DNA of 64,000 nt, taken from Diploptera punctata (lineage: Eukaryota; Arthropoda; Insecta; Blattodea; Blaberidae). The translations under genes were made by a program, and so were the position numbers. The notes under the pieces are model-generated. The model had not been told where the DNA came from. It made no database searches and saw nothing but the letters and a program-made list of their open reading frames with translations. Location of the stretch: positions 2,349,001-2,413,000 of the forward strand of contig JASPKZ010007795.1 of assembly GCA_030220185.1 (NCBI GenBank), in the 5' to 3' direction. Positions 1 to 9,340 of this stretch are shown one piece after another (position 1 is the first letter of the stretch; every line of letters begins with the position of its first letter).

Positions 1-14
1 TTATTTATTTTCAA

Positions 15-590
15 ATGGCAGGAACTGACAGTGAATACCATTTTCCCTCTGGCCTCCCAGTACAAGCTGACAAAATCCTGTCTTTTTTGGGCTTCTCAGC
101 TCATCTGTTGGCAGTGGAGCAGATGTTGTTGGTTCGTTTCCTGATGGGGATCAACATAAAGTGGGCAGCTGGTGGATGGATGCATTCTCAATTGGTGGAG
201 GTTGTGGGGGAGACAGTTGTGTCCAGTCATCAGCCTGAACTTGGCAACAGCTTCCTTACATCCCCTCAGTTTAATTTCATTTGCTAGTTGTTCTGCTTTT
301 TCCCATTGTTTTTCTTTGGCTGTTTCTTGGGATATTTTGGTGTTCTCAATATCCCATACCTTCTTGATATCATCTGTCTTCCATTTCAGTTCCTTTCTTG
401 GCGAGAGTGTCTGCTATTTGATTACCAATTTTTCTGATGTGAGATGGAATCCATTAGAAACCTATCCACTTCTGGTTTTGTAGAAAATTCAATATTGTTT
501 GGAATTCTCTTATGATTTCTGATTCTTGAACTTTGTTTTGGGTAATGGCTTGGATGGAAACTTTAGAGTCTACTAGGACTATTGCTTTAT
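15..590 (-). pseudogene. LINE fragment: RNase H region and 3' domain
   Basis: Read on the minus strand this stretch encodes a broken RNase H domain of a Jockey/R1-type non-LTR retrotransposon. In order I see a segment like VDSKVSIQAITQNKVQES (the DS pair typical of the RNase H active site), then WIPSH and GNQIADTLAKKG, the usual end of the domain. Several stops and frameshifts interrupt it. It ends at the window edge, so its extent is unknown. The plus-strand frames across it are shadows. The family call rests on motif recognition only; the clade is uncertain. Confidence 0.6.
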
Positions 591-592
591 TA

Positions 593-596
<4 letters not shown>

Positions 597-683
<87 letters not shown>
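597..683. repeat. (TA)n(GA)n microsatellite
   Basis: About 45 bases of TA dinucleotides run into about 40 bases of GA. The tract lies just upstream of the splice acceptor at 711-713, so it is intronic. Confidence 0.95.
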
Positions 684-684
<1 letters not shown>

Positions 685-713
685 AGTAATATATAAATTA
701 TATTAATTTACAG

Positions 714-857
714 GTACAGAAATATTACTCACAGTGTCTGGTGTGCCAATTGTTAGCTCAGAGAATGAAGTGCAGGCACCTATAAATCAGACTGTAATTG
801 GAGATCAAATGGAACTACAAGTAGAAACTGAAGTACAGGGCGATGAAGTTACAGTTG
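714..857 (+). CDS. Penultimate exon of an unidentified host gene
   Basis: A 144-base open segment sits between an acceptor (TTTACAG, ending at 713) and a donor (GTAAG, from 858). In the open frame it reads TEILLTVSGVPIVSSENE and continues for 47 whole codons, with 2 bases before and 1 base after. The leftover base completes a glycine codon with the first two bases of the exon at 5069, so the phases agree. The peptide is acidic and rich in Gln, Glu and Val, with no domain I recognise. It could be the low-complexity C-terminus of a nuclear protein, but that is inference. Earlier exons lie left of the window. Codon use is unlike the decayed transposon frames around it. Confidence 0.7.
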
Positions 858-1299
858 GTAAGACTGAAAATTAAAATCATGTAGCATTTACTTTTTAGGA
901 GAATACGAGAAGCAGAAACAACTAATGTTATTGCAATCTATGGGCTCATTTATTTTCAGATATATGTCATGTGCCATTGCAAACGTTTAATATAATATCC
1001 TTGATAAATAAGCTAATCATTGCTTTTTAATCAAGAATTTTTAGGAAAGCAAAATACAAGACAGTATCTAAAAGTATAGGAAGAAAGAATACCATTAAAT
1101 TAACTAATTCACTGGCACTATCGAACCCATAGGTTCATGGCAGCCCAGGCATAAGCTCTCCATACATCCCTATCCTGAGCTAATATTTTCCGATCATTCC
1201 CTGTATAATCTGCTTCCCTCAAATCATAGTTAATTTATTCTCCCACCTCATTCTTGGTCTACCAACAGGGTGTTTTCTCCTCTGGTTTTCCTACAAGAA

Positions 1300-3000
1300 G
1301 CTTCCGCGCAAATCTTTCATTCCCCATTCATGCCACATGTCCTGCCCATCACAGTCTACGAGACTTAACTATTCTTATTATATCTGGCTTCCTATAAAGA
1401 CCATGTAGTTCACTGTTTAGTTTTCTCCATTCACCTGTGTGTTCATCTCTCATTGGTCCAAATATTTTCCTAAGAACTTTATTCTCAAATACTCGTAAAC
1501 TCCTTTCCTCCCTTAAAGTAAGAGTCCATGTTTCGCATTCATATAATATAACCGGTAGAATAATAGTTTATATTTTCATTTTCTGAAAGGAGTTGGGAAG
1601 TCATGAGTCTCTGTAATGCATAATAGCATGCATTTCTAGAATTGAGCCTATGTTTAATTTCTTTGTGCATCTCATTCCTATTTGTGATTATTGTTCCTAG
1701 GTATTTGAATTTAGCCACTTCCTCAAAATTTCCCTCATTTGTCATTAGCTGTCCATTATGTAATGTATTTCTCTATGTGTGACCATGTATTTAGTTTTAT
1801 TGATATTTACTTCCAGTTCTCTAATTTCTTAGTGTTACTCAGTAGTATGTGCGTGCATGTTGGCCTTTAGTATCTCTTTGCTCTCGCCCAATATAACTAC
1901 ATCATCAGCATAAACTAACAGCTTATTAATACCATTCAGTTGTAGGCCTTCTTCATCCTCTAAAGGTTTGATGGCATGCTTTAGTACAAAATTAAATAGT
2001 AGAGGAGATACTGCTTCTTTTTGCTTCAACCCATTGTGGATTTCAAAAATATCCGAAAACTTTGAAGATCTTGAAGAAGATTTCCAGGCTGTTGGCCATC
2101 TTCTAGAGGTTTGAAGTTTCCCGATGTTTCACCAGAGTTTTCAGAGACTGCGTCCGGCATCCTCAAGGGTTGTCTGGCAAAACGTCGGGGTACTTCAAGC
2201 CTCTAGAACATGGCCAACAGCCCAGATATCTTTTTCAAGATCTTCATAATAACTCCGGCCGTGAAAGCCTGAGCCAATATTTTATACGAAAATTGTTTGC
2301 TTACACGCACCCTACTCTTCGTGCCATTTAGATGCATTCATATAAGTCTAACTAACTTCTTAGGAGTTCCAAACTCCAGCAGGATACTATATAACTTCTC
2401 CCTTTTAATTGAATTGTATGCCTTTTTTGAAGTCTACATATAGTTGATGTACAGTACCATTATATTCCCATTTATTTTCTAAAATCTGTCATATACTAAA
2501 AATCTGATCTGTTGTAGACCTGTGACTTCTAAATCCACATTGATGATCTCCTAGAATGTCATCAATATAGGGAGTAAGTCTGCTTACTAATATATTTGTT
2601 AGAATTTTGTACCAAGTTGGAAGTAATAATATGCCCCTGTAGTTGTTGCAATCAGTTTTATCTCCTTTCTTATAAATTGGTATGATAACCGATTTCTTTC
2701 CATTCATCTGGAAGACTTCTTTTTTCCAAATCATACTAAGCAACCGGAGTATCCTGCCCATCAATTTTTCTCTCCGATTTTATCAGTTCTGCTGGGATCT
2801 CATCTGAACCTGATGCTTTATACAGCTTCAATTTTTCTATCGCCATTTCAACCTCTAATGCACTTGGTTCTGCGACTAGCATTTCTACGGTCCGTAAATT
2901 ATCCTCTTCAATATCCTGATCTGTATGTACATTTAATAGCTGATTAAAGTAACTTTTCCATCTGTTTAATATACTCCTGGAATCTGCAATCATACACCCA
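1300..3000 (-). pseudogene. RTE reverse transcriptase relic
   Basis: Fragments in order are: a pre-RT segment ending KASGSDEIPAELIKSE (about 2993-2736); YKKGDKTDCNNYRGI, the start of RT proper (about 2764-2489); the palm segment with YADDVVIL (about 2029-1835), which carries the catalytic FADD/YADD box; and the thumb and tail segment FKYLGTIITNRNEMHKEIKH (about 1745-1539). Internal stops and the fold-back insertion between the palm pieces show it is dead. The more intact copy at 59946-61025 has the same order. Confidence 0.75.
2064..2245. mobile_element. Fold-back element inside the RTE LINE
   Basis: The segment is largely self-complementary: GAAGATCTTGAAGAAGAT at the left pairs with ATATCTTTTTCAAGATCTTC at the right, and the inner arms also match (CTGTTGGCCATCTTCTAGAG with CTCTAGAACATGGCCAACAG). 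It splits the RT frame of the LINE, which continues on both sides, so it inserted after the LINE. Read on the minus strand the centre has the order TTGAGGA, a GCCGGA/TCTGGT stem, then GAAAC, like the hammerhead-type cores described for 4.9 and 63.9 kb. Confidence 0.7.
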
Positions 3001-3479
3001 TTTTCATTCCTAATTATGTTTGTTCTAGCCTAAAACCCTTTCATCTCTATCCTAATTCCCTGATATAATTCTTTAATGTTCCTATTTTTTGCATTAATTT
3101 CAAGATCATTAATTCTTCTCTCTCAAATATTTTCTCTTTTTACTCTTTAGTAACTTGGTGGTTTCCTGTCTAATACTACCCAATTGCTCTAAATTTACCT
3201 CATTTGGCTCGTGTAACCATCTCATTTTTGCTAGGTTTCTTTTCTTTACATTGTCGGCACATTCCTCATCAAACCATTTCTTGTTTTACCTCTTATTTAA
3301 ATAACCAATGTTTTCTTGTGCTGACAATTTAATAGTATCTCTTATAGCCTCCCATTCTTTATTTATATCAGTTTCTTCTTCGTTTGCCACATTGTCATCT
3401 GAAGATTATAGTACTTCAAATCTATTAGCAATTTTGATTTGGTAGTCTTGTGGCATTTCATCATTTTTCAAGCTTTTTA

Positions 3480-4256
3480 ATTCAAATTTTTCAGAATCAT
3501 CTTTAGCGTGCTCTCATAAGTGATAGCTGTTGTCTGATTTTCACTCTGACCAGATGATGATCCGAATTGCAGTTTGTCCCTCTAACTGATCTAACATTGA
3601 TAATGCTAAGCATTTGTCTACTAATACATGGTCCATCAAGTTCCAGGTTTCGCCATCTGGGGACGTCCAGGTGTATTTATGAATATCCTTATGTTAAAAT
3701 GTTGTGCTCTTAACACGGAGATTCTTTGATGTGGCAAAGGTGACTAATCTAATCCCATTGTTGTTACTCTCTTCATGAATACTGAATTTGCCTATTGTTG
3801 GTTTGAATATATCTTCCTGCCCCACTTTTGCATTAAAATCTCCTAAGACAATTTTCATATGATATCGTGAAAGGTTATCAAATACGCATTCGAATTCTTC
3901 ATAGAACTCATTCTTGATCTTGTCATCTTGATCTTCTATGGGAGCATGTACATTTATAATTAAAAATCATGTGGTTTACCCTTTAGAATTATGTATGATA
4001 TCCTATCACTGACAAACTTAATATCTCGGATAGCGGACAGGATCCTCCTTCGGACTAAAAAACCCATTCCAAATTCAGGTCTTTCTGCACCCCTGTAGTA
4101 TAATGCAAAGCTTCCTGATTCCTGACTACCTTCTCCTGGCCATCTAACTTCCTGTAAAGCATCTATATCCAAGGGTGATTTATCTAATTCACGGGTTAAT
4201 ATATCTAGTACCCTGCTATTGTATAAAGTCCTAACATTCCATGTTCCTAGGAACAT
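3480..4256 (-). pseudogene. RTE endonuclease domain relic
   Basis: The first 98 residues read GTWNVRTLY, then ALQEVRWPGEGSQESGSF and GMGFLVRRRIL. This is the start of the AP-endonuclease-like (EEP) domain found in RTE elements, often annotated as craniofacial development protein 2-like. The N of the WNVR motif and the E of LQEVRW correspond to metal-site residues of the family. Downstream the frame is lost but fragments of the rest of the endonuclease continue to about 3480. It is non-functional because of several frameshifts. The 54.3 kb copy preserves the same segment. Confidence 0.75.
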
Positions 4257-4780
4257 GTCCCTGTGTTTGAGCCTTTAGCATGGGTTCCCTGAAGTAGTTC
4301 CACCGAATGGGGGACTACTTGACCTCCAGAAAAGTTTACCCCAGTGGAACCCATGTCTGCATTTTTTGACAGTTGTATTTTTACAGTGAAAGATTGTAAC
4401 TCTTTTGACCAAGATACTTTTTTTATACTGATAAAAAATTATTAATTTTTTATATAAGCAAGTAAAGAAAATACATTGTTTGTTTATTTTTAAATATTCT
4501 TTATCAAATAAGAAACATGTTTTGCCAAAATTAGGTTGCCAAGAGAAGTAGCATATCCGGATTGAGAAAACTAGTTATTATGACAGAGTATCTAATATGC
4601 TGACCACATGTAAATCTCTATACTGGCTGGATGATACTCCACATCTGTTGTGACTCATTTTTCTTTCTATTTAGTTCTTTTTTATTATCATTTGGATATG
4701 TTGTATAAACAAAATGTTCAATTAACTTTTTAGAAATTAGCTGTATGAGGTATTATTTATTTAAAAAGAATTGTGTCACC

Positions 4781-4977
4781 TCACCTTATATCCTTCTTCT
4801 TCTTATTAGACCGGTTTGGGGACCTCATTAAGTTCCATCCTCAGTACTTTTGTAACCATTGTTGAGTCGTCTTGAAGAACGGCTCTTCAAGACAACATAA
4901 CAACGGCCGTGAAATTACTGAGGATTGAATCTAATTAGGTCCTGAAACCGGTCTAATAAGAAGAAGAATATGAGGTG
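4781..4977. mobile_element. Fold-back element with hammerhead-like core
   Basis: The two arms are inverted copies: TCACCTCACCTTATAT...TTATTAGACCGGTTT on the left and AAACCGGTCTAATAAG...ATATGAGGTGAGTGA on the right. Both arms carry, in opposite orientations, CTGAGGA, a short imperfect stem, then AAACCGGTC; the right arm reads CTGAGGA at 4918-4924 and GAAACCGGTC at 4944-4953. A solo, decayed copy of one arm occurs at 6123-6185. It lies in the host intron. Confidence 0.65.
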
Positions 4978-5068
4978 AGTGATTCAATCTCTCTTAAATA
5001 AAAAAAATCATTGTTAGAAATATGTATTAATTTCACCAGTTAAAAAATATAATTTTCTTTTGTTACAG

Positions 5069-5187
5069 GGAATACGTTTATCTTTTCTGATGGAACAATA
5101 GTTCAACAAGAAGATGGTACAGGCAGTGGCGAGATTTTTTTGTATGTTCTAGATCCAGATGTATCAATTGAACCTGGATTCACATGA
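5069..5187 (+). CDS. Terminal exon of the unidentified host gene
   Basis: After the acceptor TTTTGTTACAG (ending 5068) the frame set by the exon at 714-857 continues as NTFIFSDGTIVQQEDGTGSG, then EIFLYVLDPDVSIEPGFT, and stops at TGA 5185-5187. That is 38 residues after the split glycine. The phase match across a 4.2 kb intron full of transposons is the main reason to believe this is a real gene. The C-terminus is acidic with no recognisable domain. I do not know the gene. A possible poly(A) signal, AATAAA, follows at 5298. Confidence 0.7.
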
Positions 5188-5266
5188 AATTAAATAGACT
5201 TATAGATACGTATTATCAGTATTCTACTTTTTTAGTTTTTTAAATATGGTTTTTGTACAAAGTTAA

Positions 5267-5523
5267 AAATGGGAAACACATTATGAGGTTCTTAATTAAT
5301 AAATTAATGAGTCATTTTTACATCTTACCTCATATTTCATGTTTTATTAAACACGGTAACTATAGTTTTCAAATGATCTTGTCATTCATTTTCAACCGCC
5401 ATATCCGGTAGTCATATGACGGTTGAAAATGAATGACAAGATAATTTGAAAACTATAGTTACCGTGTTTAATAAAACATGAAATATGAGGTAAGATGTAA
5501 AAATGACTCATTAATTTATTAAT
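5267..5523. mobile_element. Fold-back element in the host 3' flank
   Basis: A near-perfect inverted repeat: the left arm from about 5295 (ATTAATAAATTAATGAG) through CTTACCTCATATTTCATG to TTTTCAACCG at 5398, and the right arm from CGGTTGAAAA at 5420 to CTCATTAATTTATTAAT at 5523. Left of the hairpin is TGGGAAACACATTATGAGGT, which parallels the left edge of the 244-bp element at 29197 and, in reverse, the edge at 9930. Confidence 0.75.
5298..5303 (+). terminator. Candidate polyadenylation signal of the host gene
   Basis: AATAAA lies 111 bases after the stop codon. It coincides with the start of the fold-back element at 5267-5523, so the element may supply the signal, or the true site may be elsewhere. 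Confidence 0.3.
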
Positions 5524-6122
5524 GGTTTTTGTATTTAACATATTATAAATACCATAATTTTAAAAAAATTAACATTCTGAACTGTTGTCATTGTAGGTAT
5601 TTAAAATAATTGATCGTCATTGTAGGTATTTAAAGTAATTTAATTTAAATTTTGTTGTAACAATTACAAATTGCAGTCAAAGAAATCAGTAATAATATAC
5701 CCCTATTAACTTAATCCCCAAGTGCCTTCTCTTTTATGTTTAATAAAGCATCCAGTCTATTTTTCTCTATTTATGTCATTATTTTACCAGAATGTCATTA
5801 TATGTTATCCCTGTAGCCTGAAGTACCTCTTCCATAATCTTTGGAAGATATAGGTCAAAATTTTGCAGACTTGTATCCTGTGAACTCCAATATCTTTTAC
5901 AATTCCCACTTGAAATCCTGGACACTCAAAAAATGAAAGTAAAGAGTTGGAAAATGAAAGAAGAAAGTTATCTAAATTTTTTATGAGATTATAGTTCTTC
6001 CGTCTGTTTTCATCATTTGCGATTCAAGAAAATATTCTGTTTTCCAATTAACCTGTAGATTTAAAAAAAAAAGTATGTTAGAAGCAGAGCTCCTGGATAA
6101 CAGAACATTGATCGTTTAATTC
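5524..6122. other. AT-rich stretch without a recognised gene
   Basis: It holds a short direct duplication (TCATTGTAGGTATTTAAA at about 5591 and again at about 5619) and otherwise only stop-rich AT sequence. Confidence 0.6.
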
Positions 6123-6185
6123 CTGAAGATGTATCAACTAAGGTTACAAAACTGGTCTAATTAGAATGCAGCATATGAGGTGAGG
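6123..6185 (+). repeat. Solo decayed arm of the 4.8 kb fold-back family
   Basis: CTGAAGA at 6123, GTA...TAC, then AAAACTGGTC (6148-6157) and TCTAATTAG, ending GCATATGAGGTGAGG. The order and the edge motif match the right arm of the element at 4781-4977, but no inverted partner is present here. Confidence 0.5.
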
Positions 6186-6420
6186 TATATAGAATTTTAT
6201 TTTTAATTTTAAAATTTAAATATAAACAAAATCAAAATATGAATTAGAAACTTTACACTTCACCACACTTTCCATTACTTTTTATAAAAGTATGTACATT
6301 TTTATCTAGAGAGCAATTATAGTGTCTACAAATTTTACAAGCTCTCACATGGTAAGCAGCATTTTCTTAAATGATAAAGAGAAATGCTTATTTTAAAATA
6401 TACAAACTCAAATAAGAAAT

Positions 6421-6485
6421 ATTTATGCCTGAACCGGGAATTGAACACTGGATATTCATATCTATGTGCTGATGCTACTACTGTG
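6421..6485 (-). repeat. tRNA-like relic (very degenerate)
   Basis: GCCTGAACCGGGAATTGAAC parallels the acceptor and T-arm end of the tRNA-like units at 6890 and 17766 on the minus strand; the D-arm end is poorly kept. The flanking AT-rich sequence also resembles that family. Confidence 0.35.
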
Positions 6486-6618
6486 ATCAAAATAAGTGAA
6501 TTATTATACACAGCTGAGCAATTACAACCAATGGTAAAAGAAAGAAATATTTATTAAATAAGTTGAGTCTCTTTTTTCATCTTATCTCATATTTTATATT
6601 TGAAGATAAAAATTATAC

Positions 6619-6678
6619 GCTCAGACTGGGGCTTGAACCCTTTCTAGGCCAGTACTCTACTGACTGAGCTACCTGAGC
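6619..6678 (-). repeat. tRNA-like relic, internally deleted
   Basis: On the minus strand it begins GCTCAGGTAGCTCAGTCAGT, a good A-box region, and ends with GGGTTCAAGCCCCAGTCTGA. It is about 12 bases shorter than the 72-base units next door because the anticodon region is partly lost. The neighbour to its left, TATATTTGAAG, matches the flank of the intact units. Confidence 0.5.
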
Positions 6679-6889
6679 AAGTTCTAATCTAAATGCAAAT
6701 TCTTCTCTTACCTCATATTTGTTGTTCCTTGTAGGACATGTTCCAGAGCATCTTTGCTCTATCTTCAGCTTGTACTGTTCCCTCTTTTTGGGGCCAAAGA
6801 ACTTTTGGTATTAAACTCTCTATGTTAATATTATTCGTTTTTTAAACATCTTAATGATGGACAAATTATATTTGAAAAGAAAAATATAC

Positions 6890-6961
6890 GCCTAGACTGG
6901 GGTTTGAACCCAGGACCTTTGACTTTCTATGTCAATGCTCTTCCATCTGAGCTACCTAGGC
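6890..6961 (-). tRNA. tRNA-like sequence, array A unit 1 (anticodon loop AGA)
   Basis: It folds as a 72-nt cloverleaf: acceptor GCCTAGG with its partner TCTAGGC, D-arm GCTC/GAGC, anticodon stem TTGAC/GTCAA with loop ATAGAAA, and T-arm CTGGG/CCCAG. The loop would give anticodon AGA (Ser), but it lacks the long variable arm of true tRNA-Ser, so I treat it as a tRNA-like repeat head. Confidence 0.45.
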
Positions 6962-7307
6962 CTCCAATCTAAATGCATATTTTTCTCTTATACATAGTTA
7001 ATTCCCTAACCCCAAATGCTATAGAAAGTCAAAGGTCCTGAGTTCAAAACAAACCTCCAGTCTTAGCTAGGCGTATATTGTTTTTCTTTTCACACCCCTA
7101 TAATTTGTCCACGATTAAGATGTTTAAAAACGAATAATATTAACATTGAAAGAAGCACTACTGGCTTTATAAGTACTGTTTAAATTCCCAATAAAAAGTC
7201 TTCTTAATAAAGAAGCTGCCATTTGCAAAAATCGTAGCAACGGCTTGTAGCATTTGGAGTTAGGGAATTAACTGTGTATAAAAGAAAAATAAGCATTTAG
7301 ATTGGAG

Positions 7308-7379
7308 GCCTAGGTAGCTCAGATGGAAGAACATTGACATAGAAAGTCAAAGGTCCTGGGTTCAAACCCCAGTCTAGGC
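7308..7379 (+). tRNA. tRNA-like sequence, array A unit 2
   Basis: Same 72-nt cloverleaf as the neighbouring units, but the D-stem is broken (GAACA instead of GAGCA). This is a sign of decay. Confidence 0.4.
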
Positions 7380-7607
7380 ATATATTTTTATTTTCAAATA
7401 TAATTTGTCCATCATTAAGATGTTTAAAAACGAATAATATTAACATTGAAAGAAGAACTACTGACTTTGTAAGTAATGTTTAAATTCCCAATGAAAAGTC
7501 TTCTTAATAAAGAAGCTGCCATTTGCAAAAATCGTAGCAATGGCTTGTAGCATTTGGAGTTAGGGAATTAACTATGTATAAAAGAAAAATAAGCATTTAG
7601 ATTGGAG

Positions 7608-7679
7608 GCCTAGGTAGCTCAGATGGAAGAGCATTGACATAGAAAGTCAAAGGTCCTGGGTTCAAACCCCAGTCTAGGC
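7608..7679 (+). tRNA. tRNA-like sequence, array A unit 3 (best preserved)
   Basis: All four stems pair. Anticodon loop ATAGAAA with U33 in place; T-loop TTCAAAC. It is followed by a T-rich run (ATTTTTCTTTT) that could end a Pol III transcript. No long variable arm. Confidence 0.45.
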
Positions 7680-7907
7680 ATATATTTTTCTTTTCAAATA
7701 TAATTTGTCCATCATTAAGATGTTTAAAAACGAATAATATTAACATTGAAAGAAGCACTACTGGCTTTATAAGTAATGTTTAAATTCCCAATGAAAAGTC
7801 TTCTTAATAAAGAAGCCGCCATTTGCAAAAATCGTAGCAACGGCTTGTAGCATTTGGGGTTAGGGAATTAACTATGTATAAAAGAAAAATAAGCATTTAG
7901 ATTGGAG

Positions 7908-7979
7908 GCCTAGGTAGCTCAGATGGAAGAGCATTGACATAGAAATTCAAAGGTCCTGGGTTCCAACCCCAGTCTAGGC
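7908..7979 (+). tRNA. tRNA-like sequence, array A unit 4
   Basis: As the previous unit, but with a mismatch in the anticodon stem (ATTCAA for AGTCAA) and TTCCAAC in the T-loop, so it is probably not a working tRNA. Confidence 0.4.
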
Positions 7980-8002
7980 GTATATTTTTCTTTTCAAATA
8001 TA

Positions 8003-9340
8003 ATTATTCTCTCTCCCCGGGAGTTTCAAAATTCATGATTCTCTCCTTGTTCTTCTGAATGTAGATTTTTTTCCATATATTGTTTTCTAACTGTGTTAAT
8101 AAATTGGAGTTTACATCAATATTATGTTTTTCTGACCAAACGTGAACAGCTACTGCCTATTTTTTTTTTTTTTTTTTTACATTTATTGAGTGTTCTTAAG
8201 TTCTAATGGTTGAATTTCTTTTTTTGTTTTCCCTATGTATATCTTACATAATCTGCACATTTTATTTGGTATATTCCTGAATTTTTGCCTCATCATTCTT
8301 TTCATTTTTGTTTGTTTTTATTAGTTTATTGTTTAGCCTGTAATAATTTTTTGGTGCTAATCTGATATTAAATTTTTCAAAAATCTTTTGGAATTTATAT
8401 ATGCCTGTGGATGATACGTGAATTTCCTGTATTTATTTTCTTTTGGTTTTTTTATCTGAAGAGTACTTTCATTTTGGCATTTCATGGGAAGGACCCCATA
8501 CAAAGTAAAATCTGTCTCCAGAATAAAATTTTAGAGAGATCTAATCAATTTAAATATCTTGGATATTATCTCTCTATCTGGGATGAAAAGGATATCCCTA
8601 AAAAAGTTACTAGTTATAATAAAAGTTTAGGAATTATTAATCAAGTTATGAAACCATCCCTTGTACAAAAATACACCAGATTAACGTTTATATAAACACT
8701 TTGGCTAGACCAGTGTTGACCTATGGTAGTGAAGCATGGACACTAAAAAAACAACATGAAACAGAATAACGGCTTGTGAAATGAGATTCATGCGCAGAAC
8801 AGCGGGTTACACCAGATGGGATCGGAAAAGGAACACCGATATCTTAAAAGAATTGAAGACTATGCCAATTTTGGAATATATTAAACAGTACCAACTAAAT
8901 TGGAAACACCATCTTGAAAGAATGAGTTCAAATCGGATCCCCAAAGCTGTTTATAATTATATACCAAGAGGACGAAGATCACACTGGGCCGTCCTATGAA
9001 ACGCTGGAGGGAAAATTTTCTATAGGATCGTAACAGGCCTTGGCCTAATACTTGGAAGGAAGAAGAGAAGAAGAGTACTTTCATTCCTCAATTTTTGTTT
9101 TTTGTACCTTTTCTCCTCGAAACCATTTTCTTTTGCCACTTTAATTATGTGTTTTTTCTCTAATTCATAAGTTTTTCTGCTCAAGGGTATATTTACCAAA
9201 CTATGTGCTACGCTGTTGAAGATTGCCATTTTATGTGAAATGTGGTTGAATCCTGTTGTTTTAATATAGTTATGTGTGTGTTTCTTTTCTATACATGCTG
9301 AATTCTAATTTCTTCTTTTCCTCATTTCTAAAAAAAATAA
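8003..9340 (-). mobile_element. Penelope-like element fragment, inverted copy
   Basis: Read on the minus strand from about 9340, it encodes IFNSVAHSLVNIPLSRKTYE, KHIIKVAKENGFEEKRYKKQ, then, after a LINE insertion, the GIY-YIG-type C-terminal part down to about 8003. The same protein segments occur on the plus strand at 9345-10165, so the two copies point away from a centre near 9340. Frameshifts and the LINE (8474-9069) break it. Confidence 0.65.
8474..9069 (+). mobile_element. 5'-truncated LINE fragment with 16-bp target duplication
   Basis: It is flanked by GAAGAGTACTTTCATT at 8458-8473 and 9070-9085. Within it, plus-strand frames read ERSNQFKYLGYYLSIWDEKD and MRFMRRTAGYTRWDRKRNTD then IPRGRRSHWAV: the C-terminal tail after the RT domain of an RTE-like LINE. 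It ends in a GAA-rich tail. Its last 60 or so bases (9003-9065) are almost identical to the 3' end of the SINE at 12084-12486. It interrupts the minus-strand Penelope-like copy. Confidence 0.8.

Larger units (their letters stand above)
1101..4425 (-). mobile_element. RTE-type non-LTR retrotransposon, decayed
   Basis: On the minus strand this reads 5' to 3' as an apurinic endonuclease (4256 downwards), a reverse transcriptase (about 3000 to 1830) and a C-terminal tail (about 1750 to 1130). It is the same family as copies at 14.6, 26.9, 30.5, 39.8, 43.4, 54.0, 56.6 and 59.6 kb. The 3' end matches their common end (complement of CACTGGCACTATCGAACCC) but lacks the TAAG repeats seen at other copies. 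Many stops and frameshifts, plus a 182-bp fold-back insertion at 2064-2245, rule out activity. Ends are approximate; no clear target duplication was found. Confidence 0.8.
858..5068 (+). other. Last intron of the host gene, expanded by transposons
   Basis: The intron runs from a GTAAG donor to a TTTTGTTACAG acceptor. Most of it is an antisense RTE LINE (about 1101-4425, itself split by a fold-back element) plus a second fold-back element (4781-4977). The remaining 860-1100 and 4430-4780 are plain AT-rich sequence in which I see nothing else. Confidence 0.65.
6819..8002. repeat. tRNA-headed repeat array A (about 300-bp period)
   Basis: One inverted unit (tRNA-like at 6890-6961, minus) is followed by a truncated plus unit (about 7021-7075) and three plus units whose tRNA-like parts start at 7308, 7608 and 7908, exactly 300 bases apart. 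Between them is a conserved spacer with ACTGGCTTTATAAGTAATGT and GAAGCCGCCATTTGCAAAAA. The array therefore has the same sequence, inverted, at both ends. The right end stops just after TTTTTCTTTTCAAATATAAT, the equivalent point to the end of array B at 19308. Confidence 0.8.

Noticed and set aside
6819..8002. Target-site duplication for array A
   Set aside because: I looked for matching flanks (ACTCTCTATG on the left, ATTCTCTCTC on the right) but found no convincing repeat, so none is claimed.
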